Source: Anaerolineae bacterium
GTDB lineage: Bacteria > Chloroflexota > Anaerolineae > Aggregatilineales > Phototrophicaceae
Assembly: GCA_022825675.1 (NCBI GenBank)
Contig: JAJDWK010000091.1
Coordinates: forward strand, 1-56,060
Length of the DNA: 56,060 bases
Reading direction: 5' to 3'
Below are positions 1 through 8,575 of the stretch, one piece after another; the first letter of the stretch is position 1; each line of letters opens with the position of its first letter. A program made the translations under genes and the position numbers. The notes under the pieces are model-generated. The model did not search any database. It saw nothing but the letters and a program-made list of their open reading frames with translations, and was not told the origin of the DNA.

Positions 1-47
1 CCGCCCGCACTAAACTCCAGACATAAGGCATACTGCTAATGTGGAGA

Positions 48-67
48 GGGCGAGCCAAGGCTCGCCC
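48..67. repeat. GC-rich palindromic hairpin repeat, copy 1
   Basis: Nine-base perfect arms (GGGCGAGCC / GGCTCGCCC) around a 2-base loop, followed by CCTAC. The same unit recurs at 30486-30505, so it is a dispersed repeat and not a gene-specific terminator. The rest of 1-187 shows no gene. Confidence 0.75.
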
Positions 68-187
68 CTACGGCTTGGGATGTTGTGTGGGTATGAGATA
101 CTGGGACAAAGGTCATTTTGTTTTCGCATGACTTACTTGCACTTACTGAGAGCACAGCGTTATTTTGGAGCTAAGGGAACGCTATAG

Positions 188-1555
188 ATGAACATCATCT
201 GCGTTGTTACCGATACTTTGCGCGCCGATTATCTGCCGGCTTATGGCAATCAGCAGGTCATCGCGCCTAATCTGACGCGCTTTGCCCAAGAGGCGCTGGT
301 CTTTGAAGACTGCCACGCCGCCAGCTTCCCCACAGTGCCAACCCGCGCCGACATCGCCACCGGGCGCTTCACCTTCACATACCTCACCTGGGGACCGCTG
401 CCGCAGGAAGAAATCACGCTGGCGGGGCTGATGACAAAAGCGGGTTATACCACCATGGGCATCGGCGATACGCCCTTTCTCATCCGCAACGGCTATGGCT
501 ATGACCGCGGCTTTGACGATTTCATCTGGATCCGCGGGCAGCGCGAAGCCTCGGGGCGCCCCGATGTAACCAGCTTGTGGAAAGAAGAAGCCGACCGCTT
601 TGCCCCGCAGACTTTCCAGACGGCGATGGACTGGCTGGAGCGGCATTATGAAGAGCGCTTCTTCCTCTATATTGACGCCTGGGACCCGCATGAACCCTGG
701 GACCCGCCCGCCCATTATGTCAAGCCTTATATGCCCGAGTACGCTGGCGAGCAAGTCTACCCCGCGTATTGGGATTGGCAGGACGCCGGCTATACCGCGC
801 GTGACCTGGAAATCGGCAAAGCGACCTACATGGGCGAGATTTCTATGGTCGATCGCTGGTTCGGCATGCTGCTCGAGCGGCTGAAGAGCCTGGGCATCTA
901 TGAAGACACCGCCATATTTTTCGTCAGCGATCACGGCTTTTATTTCGGCGAATTTGGCATCTTCGGCAAGAGCCGCTTCCGCTGGCCCGATAATACTATC
1001 CCGGTGATGGAGGCGATGGCGCGCTTCAAACAAGGCGCGATTTCCTACGCCTGCCCCAAGCACAACGAAATATCGCATGTGCCGCTGTTTTTGCGCATAC
1101 CCGGGGTGGCGGCGCGGCGCGTCCCCGGCTTGGTCAGCGTGCCGGATATGATGCCGACCATGTTGGAACTGGCGGGCATTGAGCCGCCGGCGCGGGTGCA
1201 GGCGCAATCCCTGCTGCCGCTGGCGCGGGGCGAAATTGCGCGGCTGCATGACATTGTCGTTACCTCCCAGTCGCTGATAGATATCGCCGGCAACAGCACA
1301 CTCATCGTCGATGACAGCGAGCGCGTGGTGATGGAAGTTTCGCCCAGCACCATCCGCGATGGCGAGTGGGACTTCTTCTACAGCCTGGAGGGGGAGCCAG
1401 TCGCGCTCTATGACGCGGTCAAAGACCCGCGGCATCAGCGTAATCTGGCGGCGGAACATCCCGAAATCTGCCAGCGGATGCTCGACAAATTTGTGCGCTG
1501 GCTGCAGCAAATGGACACGCCGGCGGAATATGCCGCGCCGCGCCAGCGGCTGTGA
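188..1555 (+). CDS. sulfatase-like hydrolase (alkaline phosphatase superfamily)
   Basis: 455 aa with no signal peptide, so probably cytoplasmic. It has the sulfatase fold markers: an N-terminal metal aspartate (VVTD9TLR), the nucleophile region followed by ATGR, and the C-terminal metal pair SD248H249G followed by a lysine (FGK261S). In sulfatases the nucleophile sits in C/S-x-P-x-R and is converted to formylglycine. Here the aligned segment reads T49-V-P-T-R53, so the convertible Cys or Ser is replaced by Thr. That favours a phosphatase or phosphodiesterase-like activity over sulfate ester cleavage, but the substrate is unknown. The start follows a TAAGGGA-like ribosome site. The gene is convergent with menH and appears to stand alone. 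Confidence 0.85.
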   Translation: MNIICVVTDTLRADYLPAYGNQQVIAPNLTRFAQEALVFEDCHAASFPTVPTRADIATGRFTFTYLTWGPLPQEEITLAGLMTKAGYTTMGIGDTPFLIRNGYGYDRGFDDFIWIRGQREASGRPDVTSLWKEEADRFAPQTFQTAMDWLERHYEERFFLYIDAWDPHEPWDPPAHYVKPYMPEYAGEQVYPAYWDWQDAGYTARDLEIGKATYMGEISMVDRWFGMLLERLKSLGIYEDTAIFFVSDHGFYFGEFGIFGKSRFRWPDNTIPVMEAMARFKQGAISYACPKHNEISHVPLFLRIPGVAARRVPGLVSVPDMMPTMLELAGIEPPARVQAQSLLPLARGEIARLHDIVVTSQSLIDIAGNSTLIVDDSERVVMEVSPSTIRDGEWDFFYSLEGEPVALYDAVKDPRHQRNLAAEHPEICQRMLDKFVRWLQQMDTPAEYAAPRQRL

Positions 1556-1616
1556 GCAGAAGCGGCTAGCATTTCATCGCAGAAATCTGCTTAAATCATC
1601 AGCAGTAGCAAGCTCA

Positions 1617-2429
1617 TTAGAAGCGTTGTAGAAAACTGAGCAGCGCCTGCAGGAAAACTTCAGGCGCTTCCAAGTGGCAGTTATGCCCCAGCGCCGGCAA
1701 TTCATTGAGCTGGCAATGCGGCAGCCGCGCCGCCATCGCCCGGTTGATGCGGCGGAACTTCGCATCCGCCTCGCCGACAATCAACTGCGCGGGCAGCTGC
1801 AGGCGCGGCAGCTCCCGCCACAGGTTGGGCTGGGCGCCGCTGCCCATGCCGCGCAGGCTGTTCGCCAAGCCCATCGGGCGGTTGCGCCGCCGCTGCGCGC
1901 GCTGCGCCGCCAGGACTTCGGCTGGAAGCGCCGCTTGTGATGCCCAAAGCGGCAGACTTTGCCAATGCGCCAGAAACCAGTCGATGCCGCGAGTTTGAAT
2001 GTTGTCCGCCAAGAGCGCGTCTTGCTGTTGCCGTGCCGCGCGCTCGGCGGCAGTCGCCAGCCCGGGCGAGGCGCTCTCCAGGGTCAGGGACAGGAAGCGG
2101 GCGGGTGCCCTCAGCGCGAGGTACAGCGCCAGCCGCCCGCCCATAGAATAGCCGAGCAGGTGGCAGCGGGCGCCGCCCCAGCCCTCAAGCAGCGCCAGGA
2201 TATCCTGCGCGACCGCTTCCATACGATAGCTGGCGCAATCGGCGGGCGCATCGCTGCAGCCATGCCCGAGCATATCCAGGGCGATGACATGATAGTCGCG
2301 CTGCAGGGCGGGCAGCAGCCGCCGCCAAGTGGACTGGTCGCCGCTGAAACCGTGCAAGAGCAGAATTGAAGCGCCGCTGCCGCCGCGGTCCGCAAAATAG
2401 TGATGCCCGCTAGGGGCGCGATAGCGCAT
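1617..2429 (-). CDS. menH: MenH, SHCHC synthase (alpha/beta hydrolase)
   Basis: 270 aa. MenH removes pyruvate from SEPHCHC, the product of MenD, to give 2-succinyl-6-hydroxy-2,4-cyclohexadiene-1-carboxylate in menaquinone synthesis. An oxyanion motif LLHGFSGD near the N-terminus and the nucleophile elbow GYS95MGG are visible, and near the C-terminus ALGHNCHLEAP carries the likely catalytic His. The open frame runs further upstream, but the ATG at 2429 gives the usual MenH length and overlaps the menE stop by 20 bases, which suggests translational coupling. It is the last gene of the men operon. A general alpha/beta hydrolase would be the alternative, but the context supports MenH. Confidence 0.87.
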   Translation of the reverse strand: MRYRAPSGHHYFADRGGSGASILLLHGFSGDQSTWRRLLPALQRDYHVIALDMLGHGCSDAPADCASYRMEAVAQDILALLEGWGGARCHLLGYSMGGRLALYLALRAPARFLSLTLESASPGLATAAERAARQQQDALLADNIQTRGIDWFLAHWQSLPLWASQAALPAEVLAAQRAQRRRNRPMGLANSLRGMGSGAQPNLWRELPRLQLPAQLIVGEADAKFRRINRAMAARLPHCQLNELPALGHNCHLEAPEVFLQALLSFLQRF

Positions 2430-3870
2430 CTTCCAGCGCTTTCCGCGCGTCAGCGCGCTTGAGCTTGCCGCTGGCGCCGCGAGGGAGCGCCGCCACAAAG
2501 GCGATTTGGCGCGGGATTTTGTAGCCCGCCAGCCGCTCGCGCGCGAAATCACACAGCGCTGCTGCCGATAGCGCCGCCCCGGCGCGGCATTGCACGAGGG
2601 CGGCGGGGCGCTGCCCCCAGCGCTCATCGGGCATGGCGAAGACCAGCGCTTCTTTCACGGCGGGATGGCGGCGCAGCGCCGCTTCCACCTCGGCGGGATA
2701 GATATTTTCGCCGCCGCTGACGATGAGGTCGGCGCGCCGCTGCAGTATATGCAGGTCGCCGTCCTGGTCGATGCGCCCGATGTCGCCCGTGTGCAGCCAG
2801 CCCTGTCGCAGCGCCGCCGCGGTCGCCGCCCGGTCGCCAAAATAGCCGCGCATCACCGTTGGACCGCTGACAAGCACCTCGCCCGGGCAGCCGGGTGGCG
2901 CTTCGCCGCCATCAGCGGCGCGGATGCGCACTTGTGTGCCGGGCAGCGGCTTGCCGACGCAGCCGGGCTTCTGACGCACCAGCGCCCCGGTCGCGGTTGC
3001 CACTTGGGAGGCGGCTTCCGTCAGCCCGTAACTCACGGCGATGGGCAGTTTTTCCGCCGCGCAACGCGCCAGCAAACGCTCGGATGGCGCTTCGCCGCCG
3101 AGCAGAATCAGGCGCAGCTGGCGGTTCCAGCGCCGCTGCCGAGCAGCCAGCAGGCGCGCCAGCATAGTCGGCGTCAAAGACACCAGCGTGATGGGCTTGT
3201 CGCTGAGGGCATTGTTGACGGCGTCGATGTCAAAGCGCATCAAATCCAGCGCCGTGCCATAGAGCAGCGAGCGCAGCAGCACGCTCAGCCCGCCGATGTG
3301 AAACAGCGGCATGGCGCAGAGCCAGCGATCCCCCGCGGCTGCGCCCAGGCGCTGCGCCGAAGCCTGCGCGCTGTGATAGATGTTGCCCGCGGTCAGCACC
3401 GCCGCCTTGGGCTTGCCCGTTGTGCCCGATGTATGCAGGATGGCGCAATCCTCAGCCAGCGCCAGGCGGCCGAAGCCGGTGCCTGCATCCAGCGCAGCGG
3501 GCAGGCAAGGCGGCATTTCCAGCGCCGGCACCGTGAGCTGCCGCGCGCGCGCGCTGAATTCCCCCTGCGCTAGCAGGAGGCGGCATTGTACATTTTGCAG
3601 CTGCCAGTTGAGCTCAGCGGCGGTCAAGCGCGTGTTGAGCGGCACGGCAACCGCGCCGAGGCGCAGCAGCGCCAGCGCCGCCAGCACATAGGGCAAGCCG
3701 TTGGGCATCAGCAGCGCCACGCGCTCGCCGCGCCGCAGCCCCGCCTGCGCTTGCAGGCGCGCCGCTGTTCCCGCTGTCAGCCGCTCGATTTCGGCGAAGC
3801 TGTATGCCTCGTCGCCGAGATAGAGGAAGGGCTTGTCCGGATTTGGCTGTATTTCGATATAAGCGCCCAT
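2410..3870 (-). CDS. menE: MenE, o-succinylbenzoate-CoA ligase
   Basis: 486 aa member of the ANL acyl-CoA synthetase superfamily. It activates o-succinylbenzoate with ATP and CoA for ring closure by MenB. Visible signatures are the P-loop-like [13 protein letters not shown], the A5 motif YGLTEAASQ, LHTGDIG, and the C-terminal ASGKLKR lysine motif. The ATG at 3870 (MGAYIEIQ) was chosen because it has a GAGGCGG ribosome site eight bases upstream and starts just after the menB stop; the longer frame would overlap menB. It lies between menB and menH. Confidence 0.92.
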   Translation of the reverse strand: MGAYIEIQPNPDKPFLYLGDEAYSFAEIERLTAGTAARLQAQAGLRRGERVALLMPNGLPYVLAALALLRLGAVAVPLNTRLTAAELNWQLQNVQCRLLLAQGEFSARARQLTVPALEMPPCLPAALDAGTGFGRLALAEDCAILHTSGTTGKPKAAVLTAGNIYHSAQASAQRLGAAAGDRWLCAMPLFHIGGLSVLLRSLLYGTALDLMRFDIDAVNNALSDKPITLVSLTPTMLARLLAARQRRWNRQLRLILLGGEAPSERLLARCAAEKLPIAVSYGLTEAASQVATATGALVRQKPGCVGKPLPGTQVRIRAADGGEAPPGCPGEVLVSGPTVMRGYFGDRAATAAALRQGWLHTGDIGRIDQDGDLHILQRRADLIVSGGENIYPAEVEAALRRHPAVKEALVFAMPDERWGQRPAALVQCRAGAALSAAALCDFARERLAGYKIPRQIAFVAALPRGASGKLKRADARKALEDALSRP

Positions 3871-3901
3871 CAGCTGCCGCCTCACATCAGCTTGTGGGCG
3901 T

Positions 3902-4789
3902 TCACGCGCGGCGCGGGAATTTGCTGAAGTCCGGCTTGCGCCCTTCGAGGAAGGCATTTTTGCCTTCGCTGCCCTCTTCCGTCATGTAGAAGAGCATGGT
4001 GGCATCGCCCGCCAGCACTTGCAGGCCGGTCTGACCGTCCAGTTCGGCGTTCATGCCCGCTTTGATGAAACGCAGGGCGAGCGGGCTTTTGCTCAAAATC
4101 TCGCGCGACCATTGCAGCGCCTCCCGCTCCAGCGCCGCCAGCGGCACGACAGTATTCACCATGCCCATCGCCTCGGCGTCGGCGGCGCTGTATTGGCGGC
4201 AGAGAAACCAGATTTCGCGCGCTTTTTTCTGCCCGACATGGGCGGCGAGGAAAGACGAGCCGAAGCCGGCGTCAAAGCTGCCGACGATTGGTCCCGTCTG
4301 CCCATAGATGGCGTTGTCGCTGGAAATTGTCAAATCACAGCAGACATGCAGCACATGCCCGCCGCCGATGGCATAGCCGGGCACAACCGCAATCACCGGC
4401 TTGGGCATATTGCGGATATAACGCTGCAATTGCAGCACATTCAGCCGCGGCACACCATCATCGCCGACATAGCCGGAATGCCCGCGCACTTTCTGATCAC
4501 CACCAGCGCAAAAAGACCAGACGCCATCCTTGCTGCTCGGTCCATTAGCGGTGAGCCAAACCAAGCCGACCGCGCTATCGTGCCAAGCATGCAGCAGCGC
4601 TTCCGTCATTTCGTCGATGGTTTTGGGGCGGAAGGCGTTGCGGATATCAGGGCGGTCAAAGGCGATGCGCGCGATGCCCTCGGCTTGATGATAGCTGATA
4701 TCGTCGTAGGTTTTGATTTCCCGCCAATCCGCCAGCCGCATCAGGTCAGCGGTAGAAATCTGCGCCTGCTCTGCTTTTGTGGTTGTCAT
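3902..4789 (-). CDS. menB: MenB, 1,4-dihydroxy-2-naphthoyl-CoA synthase
   Basis: 295 aa crotonase-fold enzyme that cyclises o-succinylbenzoyl-CoA to DHNA-CoA. The family motifs are clear: [13 protein letters not shown] (oxyanion hole loop), the [15 protein letters not shown] stretch, and [16 protein letters not shown], which is diagnostic for MenB among crotonases. The C-terminal [12 protein letters not shown] is also typical. The length matches the long MenB form. It lies downstream of menD with 137 bases between, a gap that carries a dispersed repeat (4827-4866). Confidence 0.96.
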   Translation of the reverse strand: MTTTKAEQAQISTADLMRLADWREIKTYDDISYHQAEGIARIAFDRPDIRNAFRPKTIDEMTEALLHAWHDSAVGLVWLTANGPSSKDGVWSFCAGGDQKVRGHSGYVGDDGVPRLNVLQLQRYIRNMPKPVIAVVPGYAIGGGHVLHVCCDLTISSDNAIYGQTGPIVGSFDAGFGSSFLAAHVGQKKAREIWFLCRQYSAADAEAMGMVNTVVPLAALEREALQWSREILSKSPLALRFIKAGMNAELDGQTGLQVLAGDATMLFYMTEEGSEGKNAFLEGRKPDFSKFPRRA

Positions 4790-4826
4790 CTGTCATCCTT
4801 TCCAGCTATAGATGTAAAGAGACTTT

Positions 4827-4866
4827 CTCATGCTTTTCTCGGTGTACCTCGGTGTACTCGGTGGTA
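4827..4866 (-). repeat. 40-bp ACCACCGAG repeat, copy 1
   Basis: Read on the minus strand it is three roughly 10-base units ending in CACCGAG, followed by AAAAGCATGAG. The same 40-base design occurs at 12353-12393 and 50103-50142, and shorter versions flank the GxxExxY gene at 6733 and 7176. It fills much of the menD-menB gap; nothing else is visible there. Confidence 0.8.
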
Positions 4867-4926
4867 AAAAATCCTGTTTACTCTTCGCCCATACAATTCT
4901 AATTCCTTAGCAGCGCTTACAGCCCA

Positions 4927-6690
4927 TCAAAAAGTAAACTCCGCCAGTCTATCACGCAGCTGCGCCACAATTTCCGCGCGCCGTTTGAGGTCAGCGCGGG
5001 CGTCCGTCCGCACTTCAATCAGCGTGGCGTCACGGCGGCTGAGGGCGGCGCGGAATGCCTGGCGGAAAGTCTCGCGGTCATCCGCGCGCGTGTAGCGCAT
5101 GCCATAGAGCTGCGCCGCTTGCGCAAAGTCCAGGCGCGGCGGCGTCAGAAAATAGCGGCTGAAAGCGGGCTCATGGTCGCGGATGGGCAGCCGATGAAAG
5201 ATGCCGCCGCCGCCATTGTTGAGCAGCACAAAAATCGCCGGCACATCACAGCGGCGCAGCGCCAGCAGCCCGTTCATATCGTGATAGAAGGTAATATCGC
5301 CCAGCACCGCGACCAGCGGCTTGCCGCGCCGCGCCGCGCCGATGCCGAGGGCGGTTGATACATTGCCATCAATGCCGGAAGCGCCGCGATTGGCATAAGC
5401 GAATATGCCGCCCGCGCCCGCCAGCCCAAACTGATCCAGATGGCGCGCTGGCAGGCTGTTGCCGGCAAACAGCGCCGCCCCCGCCGGCAGCAGCGCCACC
5501 ACATCATAGAGTACGCCGCCATCAAAATAGGCGCCATGTTCGAGCGCCGCCTTGATGCCAGCGCCGGTTTCGGCATTGAGGCGCGTCAGCCGCTGGCGCC
5601 AGGCGCTGCTTTCAGCGCTGGACATGCCCTCCCACTCAGCGGGCGACAGCCCGGCGGGATGCGCCCGCAGCAGATGCGTGACGCGGTGGCTGTCATCCGC
5701 CCATTCGCCCGCGCGGCTGCAGAAAATATGGTAACGCGGCGGCGAAGTTTGCAGCGCGTCCGCCAGGGCGCGGCTGATGGGTGGCGCCCCGAAGCGAATC
5801 AGCACTTCAACTTGGGCGAAATCGGCGGCGTCAGCGCTCAGGAAAGTTTCGTACGCGCCGATGGGCGCATAGTCGGGCGCGCCGGTCAAGCGCATGTTGG
5901 ATGTCGTTTCGGCGAGGATGGGGAAGCCGCTGACGCGCGCCAAACCGCGCGCCCAGGGCAGCAGGCGCTGACGCTCGGCTTCGCTGCGGCAGCTGCCATG
6001 CCCGAAGAAGATAAGGCCGCGGCGGCGGCGCATATCCGCCGTCAGCAGCGCCGGCAAGCCGCTGGATGCGTTGGAAGTAAGGGCGGGCGGCGGCGGGAAG
6101 CGGGTTGGCGGGCGGCGGTCGATGGGCATCAGCGCGGCGTCTTCGGCAGTTGGCTCGAAGGGTTTGCGGAAGGGGAAGTTGATGTGCACAACAGCGCCAG
6201 TATCACGCGCGGTGGCGAAGGCGCGCGCCGCCAGCGTACGCAAATGGCGCAGCGCCAGCGGCGGCGGCACCGCCGTTGGCAGGGGCGCATCAACAAACAG
6301 AGCCGCATAATCGCCGAAAAGTTTGAGCTGGTCGATAGTCTGGTTGGCGCCGCTGCCGCGCAGCTCTGGCGGGCGGTCGGCGGTCAGCATCAGCAGCGGC
6401 AGGCGCGCTTGATGCGCCTCAATGACGGCGGGCAAGCAATTCGCGGCGGCGGTGCCCGAGGTGCAGAGGACCGCCGCTGGCTCGCCGCTCGCCAATGCGC
6501 AGCCCAAGGCAAAAAAAGCGGCGCTGCGTTCGTCCAAATGCGAGTACAACTCGACCGCGCCTTCGTGACGCGCCAAAGCGAGCACCAGCGAGCTATGGCG
6601 GGAGCCCGGCGCGATGCACACCCGCCGCAGCCCCGCCGCCACCAGCGCGTCAATGAAACTATTGGCGTATAGTGTGTTGGGATTGGGCAT
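4927..6690 (-). CDS. menD: MenD, SEPHCHC synthase
   Basis: 587 aa thiamine-diphosphate enzyme that joins isochorismate and 2-oxoglutarate. The N-terminal NPNTLYANSFIDAL with PGSRHSSLVLAL is the classical MenD opening, SGTAAANCLPAVIEA is the PYR domain region, and GDITFYHDMNGLLAL...LLNNGGGGIFHRLP is the ThDP/Mg binding part of the C-terminal domain. I used the ATG at 6690. A GTG at 6699 would add three residues, and neither has a strong ribosome site. The sequence directly upstream is repeat material belonging to the GxxExxY insertion, so the original spacing to menF has been changed. Confidence 0.95.
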   Translation of the reverse strand: MPNPNTLYANSFIDALVAAGLRRVCIAPGSRHSSLVLALARHEGAVELYSHLDERSAAFFALGCALASGEPAAVLCTSGTAAANCLPAVIEAHQARLPLLMLTADRPPELRGSGANQTIDQLKLFGDYAALFVDAPLPTAVPPPLALRHLRTLAARAFATARDTGAVVHINFPFRKPFEPTAEDAALMPIDRRPPTRFPPPPALTSNASSGLPALLTADMRRRRGLIFFGHGSCRSEAERQRLLPWARGLARVSGFPILAETTSNMRLTGAPDYAPIGAYETFLSADAADFAQVEVLIRFGAPPISRALADALQTSPPRYHIFCSRAGEWADDSHRVTHLLRAHPAGLSPAEWEGMSSAESSAWRQRLTRLNAETGAGIKAALEHGAYFDGGVLYDVVALLPAGAALFAGNSLPARHLDQFGLAGAGGIFAYANRGASGIDGNVSTALGIGAARRGKPLVAVLGDITFYHDMNGLLALRRCDVPAIFVLLNNGGGGIFHRLPIRDHEPAFSRYFLTPPRLDFAQAAQLYGMRYTRADDRETFRQAFRAALSRRDATLIEVRTDARADLKRRAEIVAQLRDRLAEFTF

Positions 6691-6700
6691 GAGCTTCACT

Positions 6701-6720
6701 TACCACAAAGACACAAAGAC
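6701..6720 (+). repeat. short CCACAAAGACACAAAG repeat
   Basis: A 20-base unit of the CACCACAGAGACACAGAG type, also seen inside the elements at 12512-12564 and 30352-30404. It sits directly upstream of menD. Confidence 0.6.
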
Positions 6721-6732
6721 CGCTTATTGCTT

Positions 6733-6760
6733 TACCACCGAGTTCACCGAGTACACTGAG
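6733..6760 (+). repeat. left inverted repeat of the GxxExxY cassette
   Basis: 28 bases starting TACCACCGAG. The reverse complement of 7176-7203 matches it at 25 of 28 positions by direct comparison. The two copies face each other on either side of the GxxExxY gene. Confidence 0.8.
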
Positions 6761-6766
6761 TTTGCT

Positions 6767-7138
6767 TCAAACGCTAATGCGTTTTATGCCTTTCTTCAAG
6801 GACAGGACATTGAAGTTGATCAGGAGCCCTGTTTTTATCTGTGATGCCTTGAGATATGCGATTAGTTGGGCTTCGTCAATTTTCGCCAAGGCTTTTGTCG
6901 ATTTCAGTTCAACGATGACTGTATCTTCAACCAAGATATCGGCAAACATATTGCCCACCTCGACATCCTTGTAATACACCGGTATCAGCTTCTGCTTTTC
7001 AAAGCGGAGCCCTCGGCGAGACAATTCGACGCACATAGCGTTTTCATAGACATTTTCAAGCAACCCCGGTCCCAATTCGGTGTGAACAGCCAGTGCCGCG
7101 CCAATAATGGCATAGGTCAAATCATCTGGTTCATACAT
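6767..7138 (-). CDS. GxxExxY family protein, PD-(D/E)xK-like
   Basis: 123 aa. The name-giving motif is visible as GPGLLENVYE in the first third. Later, ADILVED followed by VIVELKSTKAL gives the D...ExK pattern of the PD-(D/E)xK nuclease fold, to which this family is thought to be related. Its cellular role is not established. The ATG at 7138 has an AAAGG ribosome site seven bases upstream and is preferred over the GTG at 7159. It is inserted between menF and menD, has no metabolic link to menaquinone, and is bounded by inverted 28-base repeats, so it looks like a passenger of a small mobile unit. Confidence 0.85.
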   Translation of the reverse strand: MYEPDDLTYAIIGAALAVHTELGPGLLENVYENAMCVELSRRGLRFEKQKLIPVYYKDVEVGNMFADILVEDTVIVELKSTKALAKIDEAQLIAYLKASQIKTGLLINFNVLSLKKGIKRISV

Positions 7139-7175
7139 CTGATTGCCTTTTTCCTTCACATCTCGCGGTTCTTTA

Positions 7176-7203
7176 CTCGGTGTCCTCGGTGTACTCGGTG
7201 GTA
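7176..7203 (-). repeat. right inverted repeat of the GxxExxY cassette
   Basis: 28 bases ending GGTGGTA, the partner of 6733-6760 with three mismatches. It ends 16 bases before the menF stop codon. Confidence 0.8.
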
Positions 7204-7219
7204 AATCACCGCGCCAACC

Positions 7220-8572
7220 CTAAATTTCATCTGCGCCATGCGCGTCGAGCATGGGGCGGAATTTGAGCGCGGTTTCCTCCCATTCCAGCTTGGGGGCGCT
7301 TTCGGCGACGATGCCAGCGCCGGCATAAATCCAGGCGCGCGCTTCCTGCGCCACCGCCGAGCGGATGGCGACCGCGAATTGCCCGTCCAGGCGCGCGTCC
7401 AGCCAGCCTATCGGCGCGCCGTACCAGCCGCGTGGCAGCCGCTCCAGCTCGGCGATGAGCCGCAGCGCTTGCGGGCGCGGGTCGCCACCCAGCGCTGGCG
7501 TGGGATGCAGCGCCTCAAGCAAAGGCAGCGCGCCACTTTCCCGCTTGAGCGTCGCGCGGATGGGCGTTTGCAGATGCTGGATATTGCTCAACTTGCTGAT
7601 GCCCAGCGGTGCCAGCGACAGCGATTCTGTCAGCGCTGCCAGCCGCTGGCGCATTTTGTCGACGACTATCTGATGCTCTTGACGCTCCTTCGCGCTGCCC
7701 AGCAGCTGTTCGCCCAGGCGGCGGTCCTCAGCGGCGTTGATGCCGCGCCTGATGCTGCCGGCAAGCGCCATCGCGCGCAGCTCCCGCCCTTGCGCCGCGA
7801 CCAGCAATTCTGGCGACGCGCCATAAAAGGCATAGCCGGGGCGCGGCTCAAAGAGGAAGCGATAGCAACCCGCATACTGGGTCGCCAGCTGCCGCAGGAC
7901 GGGCAGCAGGTTCAGCCGTTCGGCGAAGCGCAATTCGGCGGCGCGCGCCAGCACAACTTTGTTCAGCGCGCCCGCGCGGATCTGCCCGGTGGCGGCGCGG
8001 ACAATGCGCTGCCAATCGGCGAAAGACATGGGGTACTCAATGCTGCTTAAGGCGCTGGGCGGCGCTTGCTGCGCGGCGGCGGGCGCGGCGAGCTGGGCGG
8101 CTTTTTCCCGCAGGGCGGCGCGTAAATCGGGGATTAAGTCTTGCGGATTTTCGTCGGCGGGAATCTGGGCGTTGATGGTCAGCCAAGCCTGCCCATCGGC
8201 GCTGGCGAGCTGATAATGCGGCAGCACAAACCAGGCGGGCGCATAAATGGACCAGGTGTTATCAGGCGTGAAATCGGGGCTGAAGGCGAAGCCGCCAAAG
8301 AGCCGCGGTGCCGCCAGCCCCACCGGCGGCAAGTGCTGCGCGCCATGAAATAGCGCCCGCGCCTGCCGCTTGATAGCCTCGTAACGTCCCGCGCCCCAGG
8401 CGAGCAGCTCGGCGGCAGCGCCGACACCAGCAAAAGCCTTGCCAGCGCCATCAGCCCAATAGAAGCGCGGCTGAGCGCCCGCCGCCGCCAGGAAATTGTG
8501 CCAACTGATGCCGGCGCAAGGCAGGCTGCAGCTCAGCAAGCGCGTGGCATCGCCAAGGCTGTCGGCAGCCAT
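7220..8572 (-). CDS. menF: MenF, isochorismate synthase
   Basis: 450 aa chorismate-binding enzyme that converts chorismate to isochorismate, the entry step of menaquinone synthesis. The C-terminal two thirds carry family signatures: GASPELLVA, ALAGSIRRG, HQIVVDKMR, the HPTPALGGDPR motif, and IYAGAGIVAESAPKLEWEET. The N-terminal part is variable, as usual. The gene begins three bases after the tetR stop codon, so the two are almost certainly cotranscribed. An anthranilate or salicylate synthase component is the alternative, but the men genes downstream settle the role. Confidence 0.93.
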   Translation of the reverse strand: MAADSLGDATRLLSCSLPCAGISWHNFLAAAGAQPRFYWADGAGKAFAGVGAAAELLAWGAGRYEAIKRQARALFHGAQHLPPVGLAAPRLFGGFAFSPDFTPDNTWSIYAPAWFVLPHYQLASADGQAWLTINAQIPADENPQDLIPDLRAALREKAAQLAAPAAAQQAPPSALSSIEYPMSFADWQRIVRAATGQIRAGALNKVVLARAAELRFAERLNLLPVLRQLATQYAGCYRFLFEPRPGYAFYGASPELLVAAQGRELRAMALAGSIRRGINAAEDRRLGEQLLGSAKERQEHQIVVDKMRQRLAALTESLSLAPLGISKLSNIQHLQTPIRATLKRESGALPLLEALHPTPALGGDPRPQALRLIAELERLPRGWYGAPIGWLDARLDGQFAVAIRSAVAQEARAWIYAGAGIVAESAPKLEWEETALKFRPMLDAHGADEI

Positions 8573-8575
8573 AAT

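Noticed and set aside
182..1510. Long minus-strand open frame opposite the sulfatase gene
   Set aside because: It is the antisense shadow of a well-supported GC-rich gene and shows no family motif.
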